Source of the DNA: Silurus meridionalis
Lineage: Eukaryota; Chordata; Actinopteri; Siluriformes; Siluridae
NCBI RefSeq assembly: GCF_014805685.1
Contig: NC_060890.1
Span: 14,008,500-14,072,499, forward strand
Length of the DNA: 64,000 bases
Direction of reading: 5' to 3'
The notes under the pieces: model-generated
The model's input: the letters and a program-made list of their open reading frames with translations, nothing else
Told to the model about the DNA's origin: nothing
Databases searched by the model: none
Part shown: positions 36,901 through 49,100 of the stretch, piece by piece
Layout of the letters: every line of letters begins with the position of its first letter
How positions within the stretch are numbered: position 1 is the stretch's first letter
Position numbers and translations under genes: made by a program

Positions 36901-39900
36901 GAGAAAGTCTAAAAAAGTAATTTTGTTCTATTTTCACTAACTGGAGAAAATAATTCAAGTTTGTGTTTTTTTACTCTAAAATACTAGAAAAGCCTTGATA
37001 TGCTGTGTGAGAGTGTTAATACATTCATAGAGAAAAAAAAGGGTATTTCCTTCATGCATAATTACTTATGAGGGACTGCACATATGCTTCCTTAAGATTC
37101 CATTTTTAACCTTTATGAGGTTCTGGTAAAAATTCTGTCATGAGAAGAATGTTTTTAAAAAGCAGTTGATATACCTCCCCTCTAAATGAATCTGATGTCA
37201 TGCCAAGTATGTCAAAGTATGTTTTAGAGCCAAACAAATATATGTGTTTTTATAATATTTCTACCGTTGCTTGTTAAAATGATGACAGAACTGTCTGGTT
37301 GGTATGTGTGGTGAAAACAGCATCTCTTATAGTGTCTCACAGATCCAACAGTGTAAGCTAATTGCAGGGTGAGGCTGGTGCACAGCCAGCAGTACCGCAT
37401 CAGTGGTACTAATCATAACCAAGCTAAAAGGGGAAAGAAGGAATAGCTTTTATTAACTGTAATAAAATATATTTAACCAGCTTACCAAATGTTGCCATCA
37501 TGGCAGAGGTATATTATTTTGGTTTCCATTATGCACATCACAAACAGAACATTAGGTATCATGAACAGAGAAAATAAAAAAAGGGGGATGATGGTAATCT
37601 TGTCAAGTGAAACATTCAGGATGGTAAACATATACAGACCTATAGGCACAGACTGAGAAGAATATAAAGCTGACTACAGATGACGGAGAGCACTGTAAAT
37701 GCTGTAAAACATGAGGGGGAAAAAATGAGGTATGGGGGAATGTGGGTAATGTGAAGCCTTACTTAATGTGGGCCCAATTATGCTATCCACTGAGGACAAC
37801 TACAACCCACAGCTAACCCACTGTGTCAGGCAGATGGATGTAACTCAGTCACAATAGGGAGTCACACGGAGGCTACTTTTGTCCGTGACTCCAGTGAGGA
37901 AACAGGGATGGCTGATATTGTAAAAACATGGCCTGTTAAAAAGAATGTGCTGACACCATGGTAAAAGCCCACATTCATTTTCTACTACCATCTGTGAACA
38001 CAGCCCTCTCTCTTTCTTGTTTTTATCATTCATCCTTCCAAGGTTATAAATATGCCTAAATAGAGTAAGTTATGGTTCAGAAATGTTGAACTGCATTAAG
38101 TAATTGATCTGTGCCATGTCTTTTCTGTTGCACAAAGCATGTAATTGTTTATAAACCATTCATACAGCAATACCGAAAATTAACCCATGATTAACATTAC
38201 AACAAACAAAGAAACTATTACTCCATTTCCAAAGAGTACTATTGTCAATCAGAAAGTATATATACATGTAAAGCAGGCTGAGAACAAGAAATAATCTTCA
38301 CATTACTAAATAAATCAATAAGTTTATAGTGGCCTAAGTAGACTTATGTTTAAGACAGACATAAAAGACCAAATGGCTGACTAAAAATTACATGCTTCTT
38401 TTTTCCCCCTATTTGGATGGATGCTTCATTGGATTTAACAGTTTTCTTTCCTTCTGTTTTGTCAAAGTTTAAAATACAATCTTTTGCAATAAATTATTAG
38501 ATGTATTCCACATCAATTCACACCAGCTGCAATCTATAATAGACTTTATCTCTGTTGGAGTACCCACATGCCAGTGAGTTTTCACTTGTGGTTTATGTAA
38601 CTATGTGGAATTTAGAACAAATCACTAAAGTGTGGAAAATCTTACCACTTTCTGATATCTGTTTTCCACAATATTCACTGCCCAGACTAATGCCTTATAT
38701 TACCTCATGAGAGAATACACTACACGAAACAAAGCTATAAATGCACTCCGCATAGGCCAGCAGAATTTTTGGAAGAAGCTTCTATTTCTGAGATTCTAGT
38801 AAGCCAAAAGAAATCGTTTAACAATTAAGTATATGTTCGGTAAAAAGGCAGTCATTGGTTTTTCTCTATGTGAACCGAGGTCACCGCACAAAACCGTTTA
38901 TACCACTTTTATGAGCGGCAAAGTTCCACTAGTTATAAATAACTCAAGAAAAGATTAGGTTTAGAAAGACCAAGGCTTAGTAGAATTTCTTCTTATGGAA
39001 TCCTTTGCATGAGAGAGTGTTCAGATGCAGGACAAGTCTGTTTACTCAGCAGGATATAGCTGTGGCTTTGTCAGTTTGCCATCCTGACTGGGCAGTTTGC
39101 ATATTTGAACTTGGCTGCATTTGTGCCGGGGCTTAAGTAAAAACACTCAGTCTTCGAATTAGTCCTAAATGTCAGATCATAAAAACAAGTTGCAAAAACA
39201 GTGTGTGTTAAAAATTTATATGTGGGCATGAATTACTCTCATTATGAAAGCCAACTTCCAACTGAACCATGTCCAGTGAAAACTCATAAGAAAAGTTCAC
39301 ATCACAGGAAATCCCAGAAGCCTGTCAACAGCCATTCTTGGGCATACCACTTTCCTTTTTCACACTTAGGTCACCCTGCCCTGGAATCAAAATCCATAAT
39401 CCTGGCTATTACATTCGCTGTTTTATACTGCTGCTGTACAGAGAAATGTAGGCCAAGTTTAACTATCAGTTTCTAGTGCCCCAATGTCTGTGTCTATTTA
39501 GGTATTAATGGATATTTCATGACATGAGATTTTAAGGTTGAAACCAGAATTGAAGTGTGTGCTATCTACAGGTCAATACTTGCACTTTGAATATTGAGAA
39601 GATTCTGAAATGCTCTTTTTTTTCTTTTTGATCTAAAAATAATATGTATTGGTGTAGAACTATTCGTGTTTTCCTAAAAGTTAAAAACTGAAAGGGCAGA
39701 ATTCATTTCTAACTTAATATTTGGCATAAAGCTTCCAAACTGTCTCATTTTAAATTACTGCCATCATGTTATTCACCACATTTTATTCTATTAAACTGAC
39801 AGTCAGCAGGAAATATGGGCTTATATGACCAGATATACCAGGGTTTTAATGCATGTAATGCACAGTTCCTGACTTCTACTGTTCTATGTGAATGTTGAGT

Positions 39901-39901
39901 C

Positions 39902-40120
39902 AGTGGTGGCTAAATGGTTAAGGCTATGAGGTAATGCCCAGGAGGTTGGGAATTCTGCTGCTGTTAGGTTGTAGAGCATGACCCTTAACCCTCTATTCTC
40001 CAGAAGTGGTGTATTATGGCTGACCCTGTGCTTTGACCCCAACTTCCTAACAAGCTGAGATATGTGAAGAAAAATAATCTAGTTGTATTTTTATGTGTCA
40101 AATAAAGGTGCTTTCTTTTT
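39902..40120 (+). mobile_element. SINE-like fish repeat, copy 3, with 3' tail
   Basis: The same head (taaatggttaaggctatgag) is followed by a longer tail: ccttaaccctctattctcca, ggctgaccctgtgctttgac, acttcctaacaagctgagat and a caaataaaggtgctttctt end. This tail type is, from memory, characteristic of catfish genomes and is the main reason for the organism guess. Confidence 0.62.
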
Positions 40121-40662
40121 AACAAACACAAAGATTTTTTTTATTAAGTAAAGCAAATAGCTCAGCCAAAAATTAGGTTTATTTTTGTTTCAATTCTTAC
40201 TGAGAAGATTAATTCATTGTGGTATAAAGTTTAAAAAAGAATTAACCAAGTGTTAATAATAAATAATATATGTACAGAATCTATTGCATTACAATCTTTT
40301 ACCAAACATCTACAGACCTATGTTTCTGTTCCTGTGTTAGCTTTAAAAATTTGACTGTGAACTTGCTCTTGTCTTACGTCTACAAAACTTTTACTGCCCC
40401 CAGATGGATTATAAAACATACTACAGTTATCAGTGAAGGCCACATCATACTTTGGAATATTTGTGCAGTAAACTGAAATGAGAGATTTTCTGCTGACGGC
40501 ACTTTCTTAAGATTCTGCATTCCCTGAGGTGTGTTTTAGAGCCAGTGCTCCACATACTGTAATTTCAAAAGGGTGAGGCCTCCACTCAGATTCCCAAACA
40601 CTCTGAACAAAACTCAGAACAACTGTGTTCCATGGCCACAAACTAAACTAAACACCAAACAT

Positions 40663-40760
40663 CCGATTGGTGAGGTCATATCCCAGTAGACTAAGCACTA
40701 CTCCCATTATTTTTGACATATGTTGCACATTGCCTCTGCTTGAAAGCTTATAAAGGATCA
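40663..40760 (+). promoter_or_regulatory. CCAAT/TATA pair, speculative promoter
   Basis: An inverted CCAAT box (ccgattggtgagg) lies about 85 bp before TTATAAAGG, the spacing of a classic core promoter. Only a short frame follows the next ATG, and no recognisable product. It may be chance. Confidence 0.2.
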
Positions 40761-42285
40761 GTCATCCTGGAACCATGCCGGGAGTCCATTATTTATGGTC
40801 TCTTTACTCCCTTTTACCTTATGACAGTAGTAAAATGATAAATTCGTTGTGTTAGGAGTTTATTTTATTTTTATTTTTTTTGAGTCGCAGGCAAGATTGT
40901 TTAGAAACACAAATTGTTTAGCAAATGCAGAGAACACTTCTAACAGGACAATGGTAGGTGATATATAATTATACAATTAAAGTGAAACTTTTTGCAGAAT
41001 ATTTTGTAGATGTTGGAACAAAAGTTGTGTAGTCCTACTGTGGATAAGTGAGTACTACAAAACAAAGGCTTTTGTATATGGGTAACTAATTGGTTTCTTA
41101 CCCAACAAGTTCCTGCCTCCCATTTAAATGAGCAGTCTTTGCATGACATAAGTTAATTCTCAAGGTCAGAGTGTTATTCAGTAAGTCGCTCAGTATTGGT
41201 CAGCAGCAGTTTTATTGTCGGAAAAACCTAATATGAAGCTGCATCTATTGTGTGGAGTGCACTCATTTGCCCTCAAGATGGCAGTCATGTCAAATTTTTG
41301 TAGGTGATTGTCCTGGTCAATAGTCACCCAGGTGATAGCCAATAGAAACCAGTGTAAAATAAGTATTTAATGTTGTTTCTGATGGCAGAATGGTTTTGTA
41401 CCCATTCCTTATTGACTGTAGGGACCATTTGGCTTTCAATAAAAAAAAAAAAAACCCTGAATCTCAAAACATCATAGTCTCAACAACTGTAAAACTGCAT
41501 GATTGCATGGATGAGTTCAAAAAGTTGCAAACATAATTGTCTTTCTAATTAATTTCTATCACGGTCTATTTTGCACTTCAAATGACAGAACATGTCTTTG
41601 AGCTCTGTTGGCACCAGAAGGCTGTTAATCCAGGATTTCATTAACACTGCTGATGATCCAGGAGAATAAATCTACTTTCCAATAGCTAACTGATCCTGCA
41701 AGCAAACAGACTGATTGGTTAGTCAGTAATAGGTCAGCACATCTGATCGGTGTACCATGACGTAACATTTCTGATTGGCTGCAAGAGATTGATTTGATGA
41801 GATTAGACAAGGCTTAACTCCAGGAAAGAGTTGAGTGTGCCCACATTCATGTATGTGATCCTCGAAACAGAGCAGTCCTGTTTGTACGTTGGAGAAAGGA
41901 CTGTTAATACTAATGGGAGAAAGAAAATGAAGAGGCCTTGAAAAAATATAGCTGGGCATTTCTAAATATCATAAAAAATGCTGCTTGGTTTGACATACTA
42001 ACAGTAATTATTAACACTGAATGCAAAAACTCACTAGACAGTCCTGACCATTCAAGTATGATAAATAGTGCACTGGGTCAATGCATAAGTTAGTTTATTA
42101 AAATTTGCACTGATAAACCAGTTAAAGAAAATAAAGACTTAATATGTTCAAAGAATAAATCATTTATTTCAAATTAAATATCACTTAATTACAGTTAATA
42201 CAAACCCTTTCCCCCAGTGTGTGCTATATGAGATGTTTCTATGATGTGTTTCTCTTCCACTTAACCTCCATAATAAACAACAAAA

Positions 42286-42315
42286 TAGATAAATCGATCG
42301 ATAGATCGATAGATC

Positions 42316-42382
<67 letters not shown>
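42286..42382. repeat. (GATA)n microsatellite with GATC variants
   Basis: A GATC-interspersed head (atcgatcgatagatcgatag) followed by about 17 pure GATA units, about 800 bp before the psme4 start. Confidence 0.97.
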
Positions 42383-43155
42383 TGTGTTAAGTACTTCTTA
42401 CAAAGTTCACATTTCAGCAGTAAATAATTGCAAGTGAGTGTCTTATTCAGTGTATGTAACATGAACGATGGGATTCCTCAGTTTGTAAAAACTGCATAGT
42501 CAATTCAAACAAAGGGCAACTCAGAAACAATACATTAGGCGCTACCTTTCATGATACACACACTGTTGTTGCTTTAATACAGACATTATTGTAGAAGTAC
42601 ATTGTTTTAGACAAGACTACAGTTTTAACCTTGAAAATACATTTGGTGTTTATGCATGAGTTCCCATCCCTTCCCATCACATTAGAGGGATTTCCCTGCT
42701 CTGATCGAAATTTCGTGACGAAATGCAGTGAGACTGTGTTGGAGCCACCCACATCAACTGTACAGGACACTGGGTACTCCAGGACATCTGTCTACGTGCA
42801 TCATTCTGCAGCTGAGAAGCTTGAAGTGGCAAAAAGGGTCCGCTGGAGGGCGCCCTGTAGCTGCAGAGGTGAACTGTGTTCGCATGACTCGTTATGTGTG
42901 GATGTATGTGTACACGAGTGTGTGATAACTGACTATATGTGTGTGACTAAAGCGGACGTCTGACATCGGGAGGTTAGAAAAACTGAGGAATAACGGTTCG
43001 GTCTGTGAAAGTGTGATTCTCATCGGCATCAGCGCAGTTTCCTGATGAAACACCGAGCAGAGAGGAGCTGTAAATAAGATTTTGTCAACGGAACTGGTCA
43101 AGGATTAAAGATTAAGACACCCAGACAAGAAAGGGACATTTTCGGGAATCGTAAT

Positions 43156-46100
43156 ATGAAAAAGGAGCAGTCTGAAACATTAGGTTTTGTCCCTCAAAAA
43201 GACATTGTCTACAACAAACTCCTTCCTTATGCTGAGAAACTAGACGATGAGTCCAATGACATTTTGTCCAGAATTAAAGGGAACTTGGGTCGCGCCATCC
43301 AACTCAAAGAGTTATGGCCCGGAGTTTTGTTTTGGACAAGAAAACTCTCAACGTGAGTATAAACTGCAAACACTATCGCCCCAAAACACTAATGTCCTTC
43401 AATAGCTCTCGTAGTAAGTAGTTCGTTGTCAGCAATAAATAATCAGAAACGTGGTGTCTGGTTCTGTCTGAAGCGGGGAAAGATTGCTCCTAGCTAGCAA
43501 GCTAAGGTTAGTTAGCTAGTAACGGCTAGTATGCTACTCCTGAGTCACTCAGCTGCTAATTCACCTAGCACAATAAGAGACTTGCATTATAGGGAAGCAA
43601 AACAAAGAATATTAGAAAAATAACCCAATTTAATACATTTTTATTTAGTATTTGTTGTCAAGCATCAGCTAATCAGTGAATTGGCTTCAGTTGCTACAAG
43701 CAGAGAGACTGCCAGTCATGGCTAATTCCACTTATGGTCAATAGCCGTTAGCAGTCAGGAGTTTTGAGCAATAGCCGTTATGTGGAGCAAACCAGCACAA
43801 AGTTGCTATTTTTTTAAGCTCTTACTTTTTTGCAGCTTTTTTATTCATATTTAGCTGCCTTCATAAAGAGAGAGCAGTTATTTCAATAAATGAGAGTGGT
43901 CGAAGTTAGCATTAATTTGTTACCGCATTACTACCATTTTCAACCACTTCTCATACCTACATATTAAAACCAACCCCCCTCACAGTGGACATTTGTGTTT
44001 TGTTTTGTTTTTATTTATAACATTTCTTTTAAGTGCCGAAAATGTCAAGATCACTTTGTGTTTATACCTTTTTTTTTGCTTTTGAATTTTAGTTAAATTT
44101 TAAAGTTTGTTCTATATTTTAATAATGTACACTAGGTGTAGTGAAAAGTGTCATTGTTTGTAAAATGCAGCCTACAAACTATTAAATTGTACTTGTTGTT
44201 ATTATTATAAACTTAATCAGCGATTCAGCTACTTTATCCCCAACTTGCTGACCTGACACAGTCTGGCCTTCTCATCAGTATCTCCACTCTTTGTTTACTG
44301 AGAACCAGTGCCAATAAACATCCTATTTGGATAATATGTGGTTAAGTGCCTTCATGAGCAATGCATGTTTAGTAGATACGGATACTGCGTTACGTTTATT
44401 CTGGCTTGCTTTATTGGAATTTAGTTTGGACAGAGGGTCTGCTCCGGTTACACCACTACCATGTGCCTGGTACAAGTGCATTAGATATCGACTCCTCTTT
44501 ATTCCAGCACTTTAAAATTTTCTCCTGCTCCTCTATAATTCAGTCACTTCTAGCAGACATGTATTTATATTAGCAAGGTTTCTCAGACTGCGCTTCAGCT
44601 GTAAAAGGCCAGCCCTGTCAAGTATTCTTGCTTATTCTATGAATTGTAATTGATGGTTTGTTCTGTATGTGTAACGCAATTTTCTGAATTGTACTCTCTG
44701 TTACACTAACTATGGACACTAACACGACTCTTGTCTCTTGTTGTATACGGACAGGTACCTCCGTCTTAATGGGAGAAAGTTCAGCAAAGAGGACCATGTG
44801 CTCTTCGTTAAGCTTCTGTATGAGCTTGTCACCATCCCTAAGCTGGAAATTAGCATGTTGCAGGGCTTTGCTCGACTTCTCATCAACTTACTCAAGTATG
44901 CACTCTGCATGCACCATGTTGCATTCTTAAAAGAGCATATAACTATATATGTTACTTCTCTGAATGTGAGTGTGTTTTATATCTGGTCTCTCTTCAAATA
45001 GAAAAAAAGAACTGCTGACACAGGATGACCTCGAGTTGCCTTGGAGACCTTTATATGAGCTCTATGAGAAGATCCTTTATTCTAAAACTGAACATCTTGG
45101 TCTCAACTGGTTTCCAAAGTAAGTCCCTCATTCTGGTTTTTGATGTCCAGTGTGCAAAGTATGGATTATCCCTGTGGAAAATACATTATAAGATGTTATT
45201 CATTATGACAAATGTTTCTGTTTGTTCTGCACATGTGTAAGAGTGAGGCAGGGCTAGAGCTGACTGTTTAACGGGGTCAGTCTGCTGGATAAAATGAAGT
45301 CATGGGGGAAAAAGCTTCTAAATGCTGTGCATGCTTCATAGAAGACACAGGACCAGCTTAAACATGGTGGCTTGTTGATGTTTCAAATTTTAGTTTCGGA
45401 CGTTTTAAGCAATCACATTCTTCTTAATGTCAGAATATCAAATTAACATAACACCTGACAGCTATTTTTAGAACGTCCCATAAAATGGTGATTGCTGTGT
45501 AAGATATCAGCTGATGTTGTGTTTAGTGTTGGCTTATGCCTCTTTCCTTTTTTCACATTCAGTTATCAAGCAGAAGCCTCCCTTAAACAAAAAATGCTTA
45601 ATTTTGTGCGCAAGCGGTAAGCACAGCCAGTGTTTTTTACATGTTGGATTGTATTGTTAATGCGAACGTCTGGAATTACTTGCATGCTTTTGGAATTTAG
45701 ACCAAATTCAGACGAAATATTCCAATACAGCTTACATTTATGTTGTTTTTAATCATATTACTTGTAGTCCTCATACACATAACTTCACCTTTGTAACACT
45801 TGCAATGAAAGGTGAATTTGGCTGACAAAAGTGTTACTTTAAAAATTTTTTATTTTAATATCAAACTGAAACCTGGATCAACTTCAGTGTTCATGTTGAA
45901 GAGCTCATTTAAATGGTCCTCTGTCACATTGTTTTCTTATGTGGTTTATGCCAAATATCTGAATGATTAGTGATAGCATTTATATACCCATGTTGTGTAT
46001 GCTCACTAATCCTCTTGGGTAAGAGAGATAATGGCACAAAAATCACTACGGAAGTTTTTTGTTTTTGCTAAATGCTGGTTGTTGTCGTTTCTTGTTGCTC

Positions 46101-49100
46101 TCCTTGTTGGAAAAGGCCATGTTTGTTTTGCCATTTTTCCCTTTGGTGTCTAGTATCAGTAAGCATTCTATTTTAAACCCATACCTCTTCATGCTGGAAT
46201 TATGAGTGGACAGAGTGTGCCTGCTGGTGTTTTTTTGAATGGGGATAAAATGTGTGTATTGGGAAGGATATCACCAGTAACTATACTGATTAAATTACTT
46301 ATTAAATCACATGCTTTAAGGCACATAAGATATTTAAAATCTGTTTGTGTAACTAAATGATTTTGATTCATTCAATAGCGGAAGATCTGCTTTTTTCTTT
46401 TTCTACCAAACAGTTTACTAAAGAAACTGATATTCAGTAAATGTATTTTTTAGCAATGGAAAACCATTTTAAAGTCCAGTATCAGGTTCAGATTAGTCTG
46501 TTTTTACCCTTTGTTTTTAAGGAGAAATATATCTAAATCTCTTAATTTTGGAAAATCTTAAAATTTTTATGTTTGTTGTGCTGAATTTTAAATTACATCT
46601 CCAACAGAATACAATAGTTGCTGCTTTGCACGCAATCTTATTGCATCCTGTGTCAGTATTGTAATGTATTTTACCAGTAGTTTTAGTGTCAAGTGTCAAG
46701 CCAAGTGTTACATTGACATTTTATAATTTTCCTGTTTTTCTTCCCTTTCTCCGCTGTAGCTCTGTTGAGAATGTGTTGAAGATGTTGGTCAAGAGTTGCA
46801 GATTGTGAGTAAAATATAAATTCATTGTTAACTGTTTTGAAAGTGTAATGTTATCCTTTTAAGGCCACAAATGGTTTGACCTTTTTAAAATGATAATTGG
46901 ATATTCCTTCGGCTGTTGAACGAGTAATGTTTTCAAGTCGTTGTTGGATGAGTTTTGAAATAGTAAATAAAACATTAAGTGTTTTTGCATGTGTAATATA
47001 TTTGTATGTGGTTTGAATCTTTTGTGAATGTAGGTATTTTCCGGTGTCAGCCACGCAGGAGATGCTGGAAGAGTGGCGCCCACTTATGTGTCCTTTTGAT
47101 GTCACTATGCAGAAAGCCATTAGCTACTTTGAGCTGTTTCTCCCCACCATCATGCCTCCAGAGCAGCATCACAAAGGCTTCAAGTAACAGTCCTTTGCAG
47201 TCTCTTGGTTTTTTTTTTCTGAGATTGATGGTAATGCATTTACATGTGATGCTCAAGTAAATCAAATAAGTAAAAGTTAATGTAACTTTTTTGTTAACTA
47301 TTAATTTCTCCCCATATAGAATCTGTGAGCATATTATTGTTTCGAGTATTGAACCTTTTGTATTTTTGTGTGTTGTTTAGGTTATGGTTTGATGAACTAA
47401 TGGGTCTGTGGGTCTCTGTACAAAATCTACCTAGCTGGGAGGGTGTGAGTATTTGTATTTAAAATATTGTTTCAACACTGCATATGAACTTCAGGAGTGA
47501 CCTTTAATTTTGGTGTATTTTCTTCTTTATCAGAATCTTGTGAACCTTTTTGCCCGTTTGGCCAATGACAACATTGGTTATATAAACTGGGACCCATATA
47601 TCCCCAAGGTATAAAAATTCAGATACAATTTTTTTTACATTTAAAGACTTATGTTATTGTGAAGTTGTTTTGTGTTTTGTGGTCAGATCTTCACCAGAAT
47701 CCTGCGAAGTTTCAACTTGCCTGTAGGCACAAGTCAGATGGTGGTTCCTAAGTACCTCACCAACTCTTATGACATTGGGCATGTCGTTCTCTGGATCTCT
47801 GCCATGCTGGTTAGTTACAGGATTGCATTGTGCTTGTGTTCAGACCAAAGGCTTTTTAGTAACCTTTTTATGTTTATTGTCTGTGGGGAAAAAAATAATC
47901 TTGTATTGAAATTTTACAGCAATATTTATATTTAACTTTTTTTTCCCCACTGTGTGCCCCTGTATTAGGGAGGTGTTCAGAACCAGGCCCAGAAGCAGCT
48001 TAATGGCCTCTTCAACAGCATCGCCTCCTTCTACCACCCTTCCAACAATGGCCGCTGGCTGGTAAGAAATCTCTTTAATGTCCACTACTTCATCTTCATT
48101 CTAATGCTTTTTTTTTTTACTGTGCACTGTCAGCTGAATGTTTGCTTTTTGTCTGTCAACAGTATACATACCCTGGACCGTTAGTCATAGTCAGTCAGTG
48201 TAACAAAACAGACTTGTGCAAATAAACCTATTTTTAATTGATGTGAGAGATATCAGTATGTTTTATTTAGCTTTTAGGTAAAATAAAAGAAAATTTTTTT
48301 TGGACTTTCAATTATTGTGATAAGAGAAATATTAGTCTTTAAATTTACAGTGGTATGATTAATGGTGCAAGTTTTATGGTGTGTTTAAATGCTTCATACT
48401 CCAATAGCCTTCTAAAATGCAACACACAATTGCATTGTTGCTTATTTTATTTGTTACAACATACTTTAATTGTTTTTGTTTCTTATCTGTATGTCTGTAT
48501 CTGCTATCACACCTATGCATGACTAAGCATTTCTGTGCTCTGAGTGCAGGTGAAGCTGATGAAGCTTCTGCAACGTTTGCCAGCAAGCGTGGTCAGACGA
48601 CTACATCGCGAACGTTACAAGAAGCCTTGCTGGATCACACCAATACCCTCCAGTCATAGTCTTACTGATGACAACATCACAGAGTTTGTGGAGAGCATGA
48701 AACAACCAATTCTGATGGCCATGTTCAGTAAGACTGGCAGCATGGACGCAGCCCAAGCACTGCAGAATCTAGCTCTGATGAGACCAGAACTGGTCATTCC
48801 ACCTGTGTTAGAAAAGTAAGTTCCTCATCTTGAAATGGCTTCCAGTGAAGGCATCATTATTCCTCTGTGGCCCCCTGGGAATTACTTCTCAGTGATAAAG
48901 AGGCTTTTAGAAATGTTTTCAAAATCTTAGTAAGCATGCAGCCAAATTAATGATTAGCCAAGAGCATGACGTATATGTTTGTTTGCATGTTTGTTTGCTC
49001 CCTGCAGGACGTACCCTGCCATGGAGACTCTGACAGAACCACACCAGCTTACAGCTACTCTCAGCTGTATGATCGGTATGGCTCGCAGCCTGCTCAGTGG

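Larger units (their letters stand above)
18701..43155. other. gene-free interval between thbs2 and psme4 heads
   Basis: About 24 kb with no supported coding exon; all frames are short and unlike known proteins. Contents identified: GATA/GACA tract, family A, B and C Tc1-like fossils, a GT tract, the unclassified repeat at 30721-31065, a LINE-like tail, two copies of a short DNA transposon, one SINE-like copy and a second GATA tract. In 18701-21850, 26231-30720, 33950-39900 and 40121-42280 I see nothing I can name. The last about 200 bp before 43156 should be psme4 5' UTR. Confidence 0.7.

Noticed and set aside
42181..42462. Open frame with repeated Ser-Ile-Tyr-Leu
   Set aside because: It is a translation of the GATA microsatellite.
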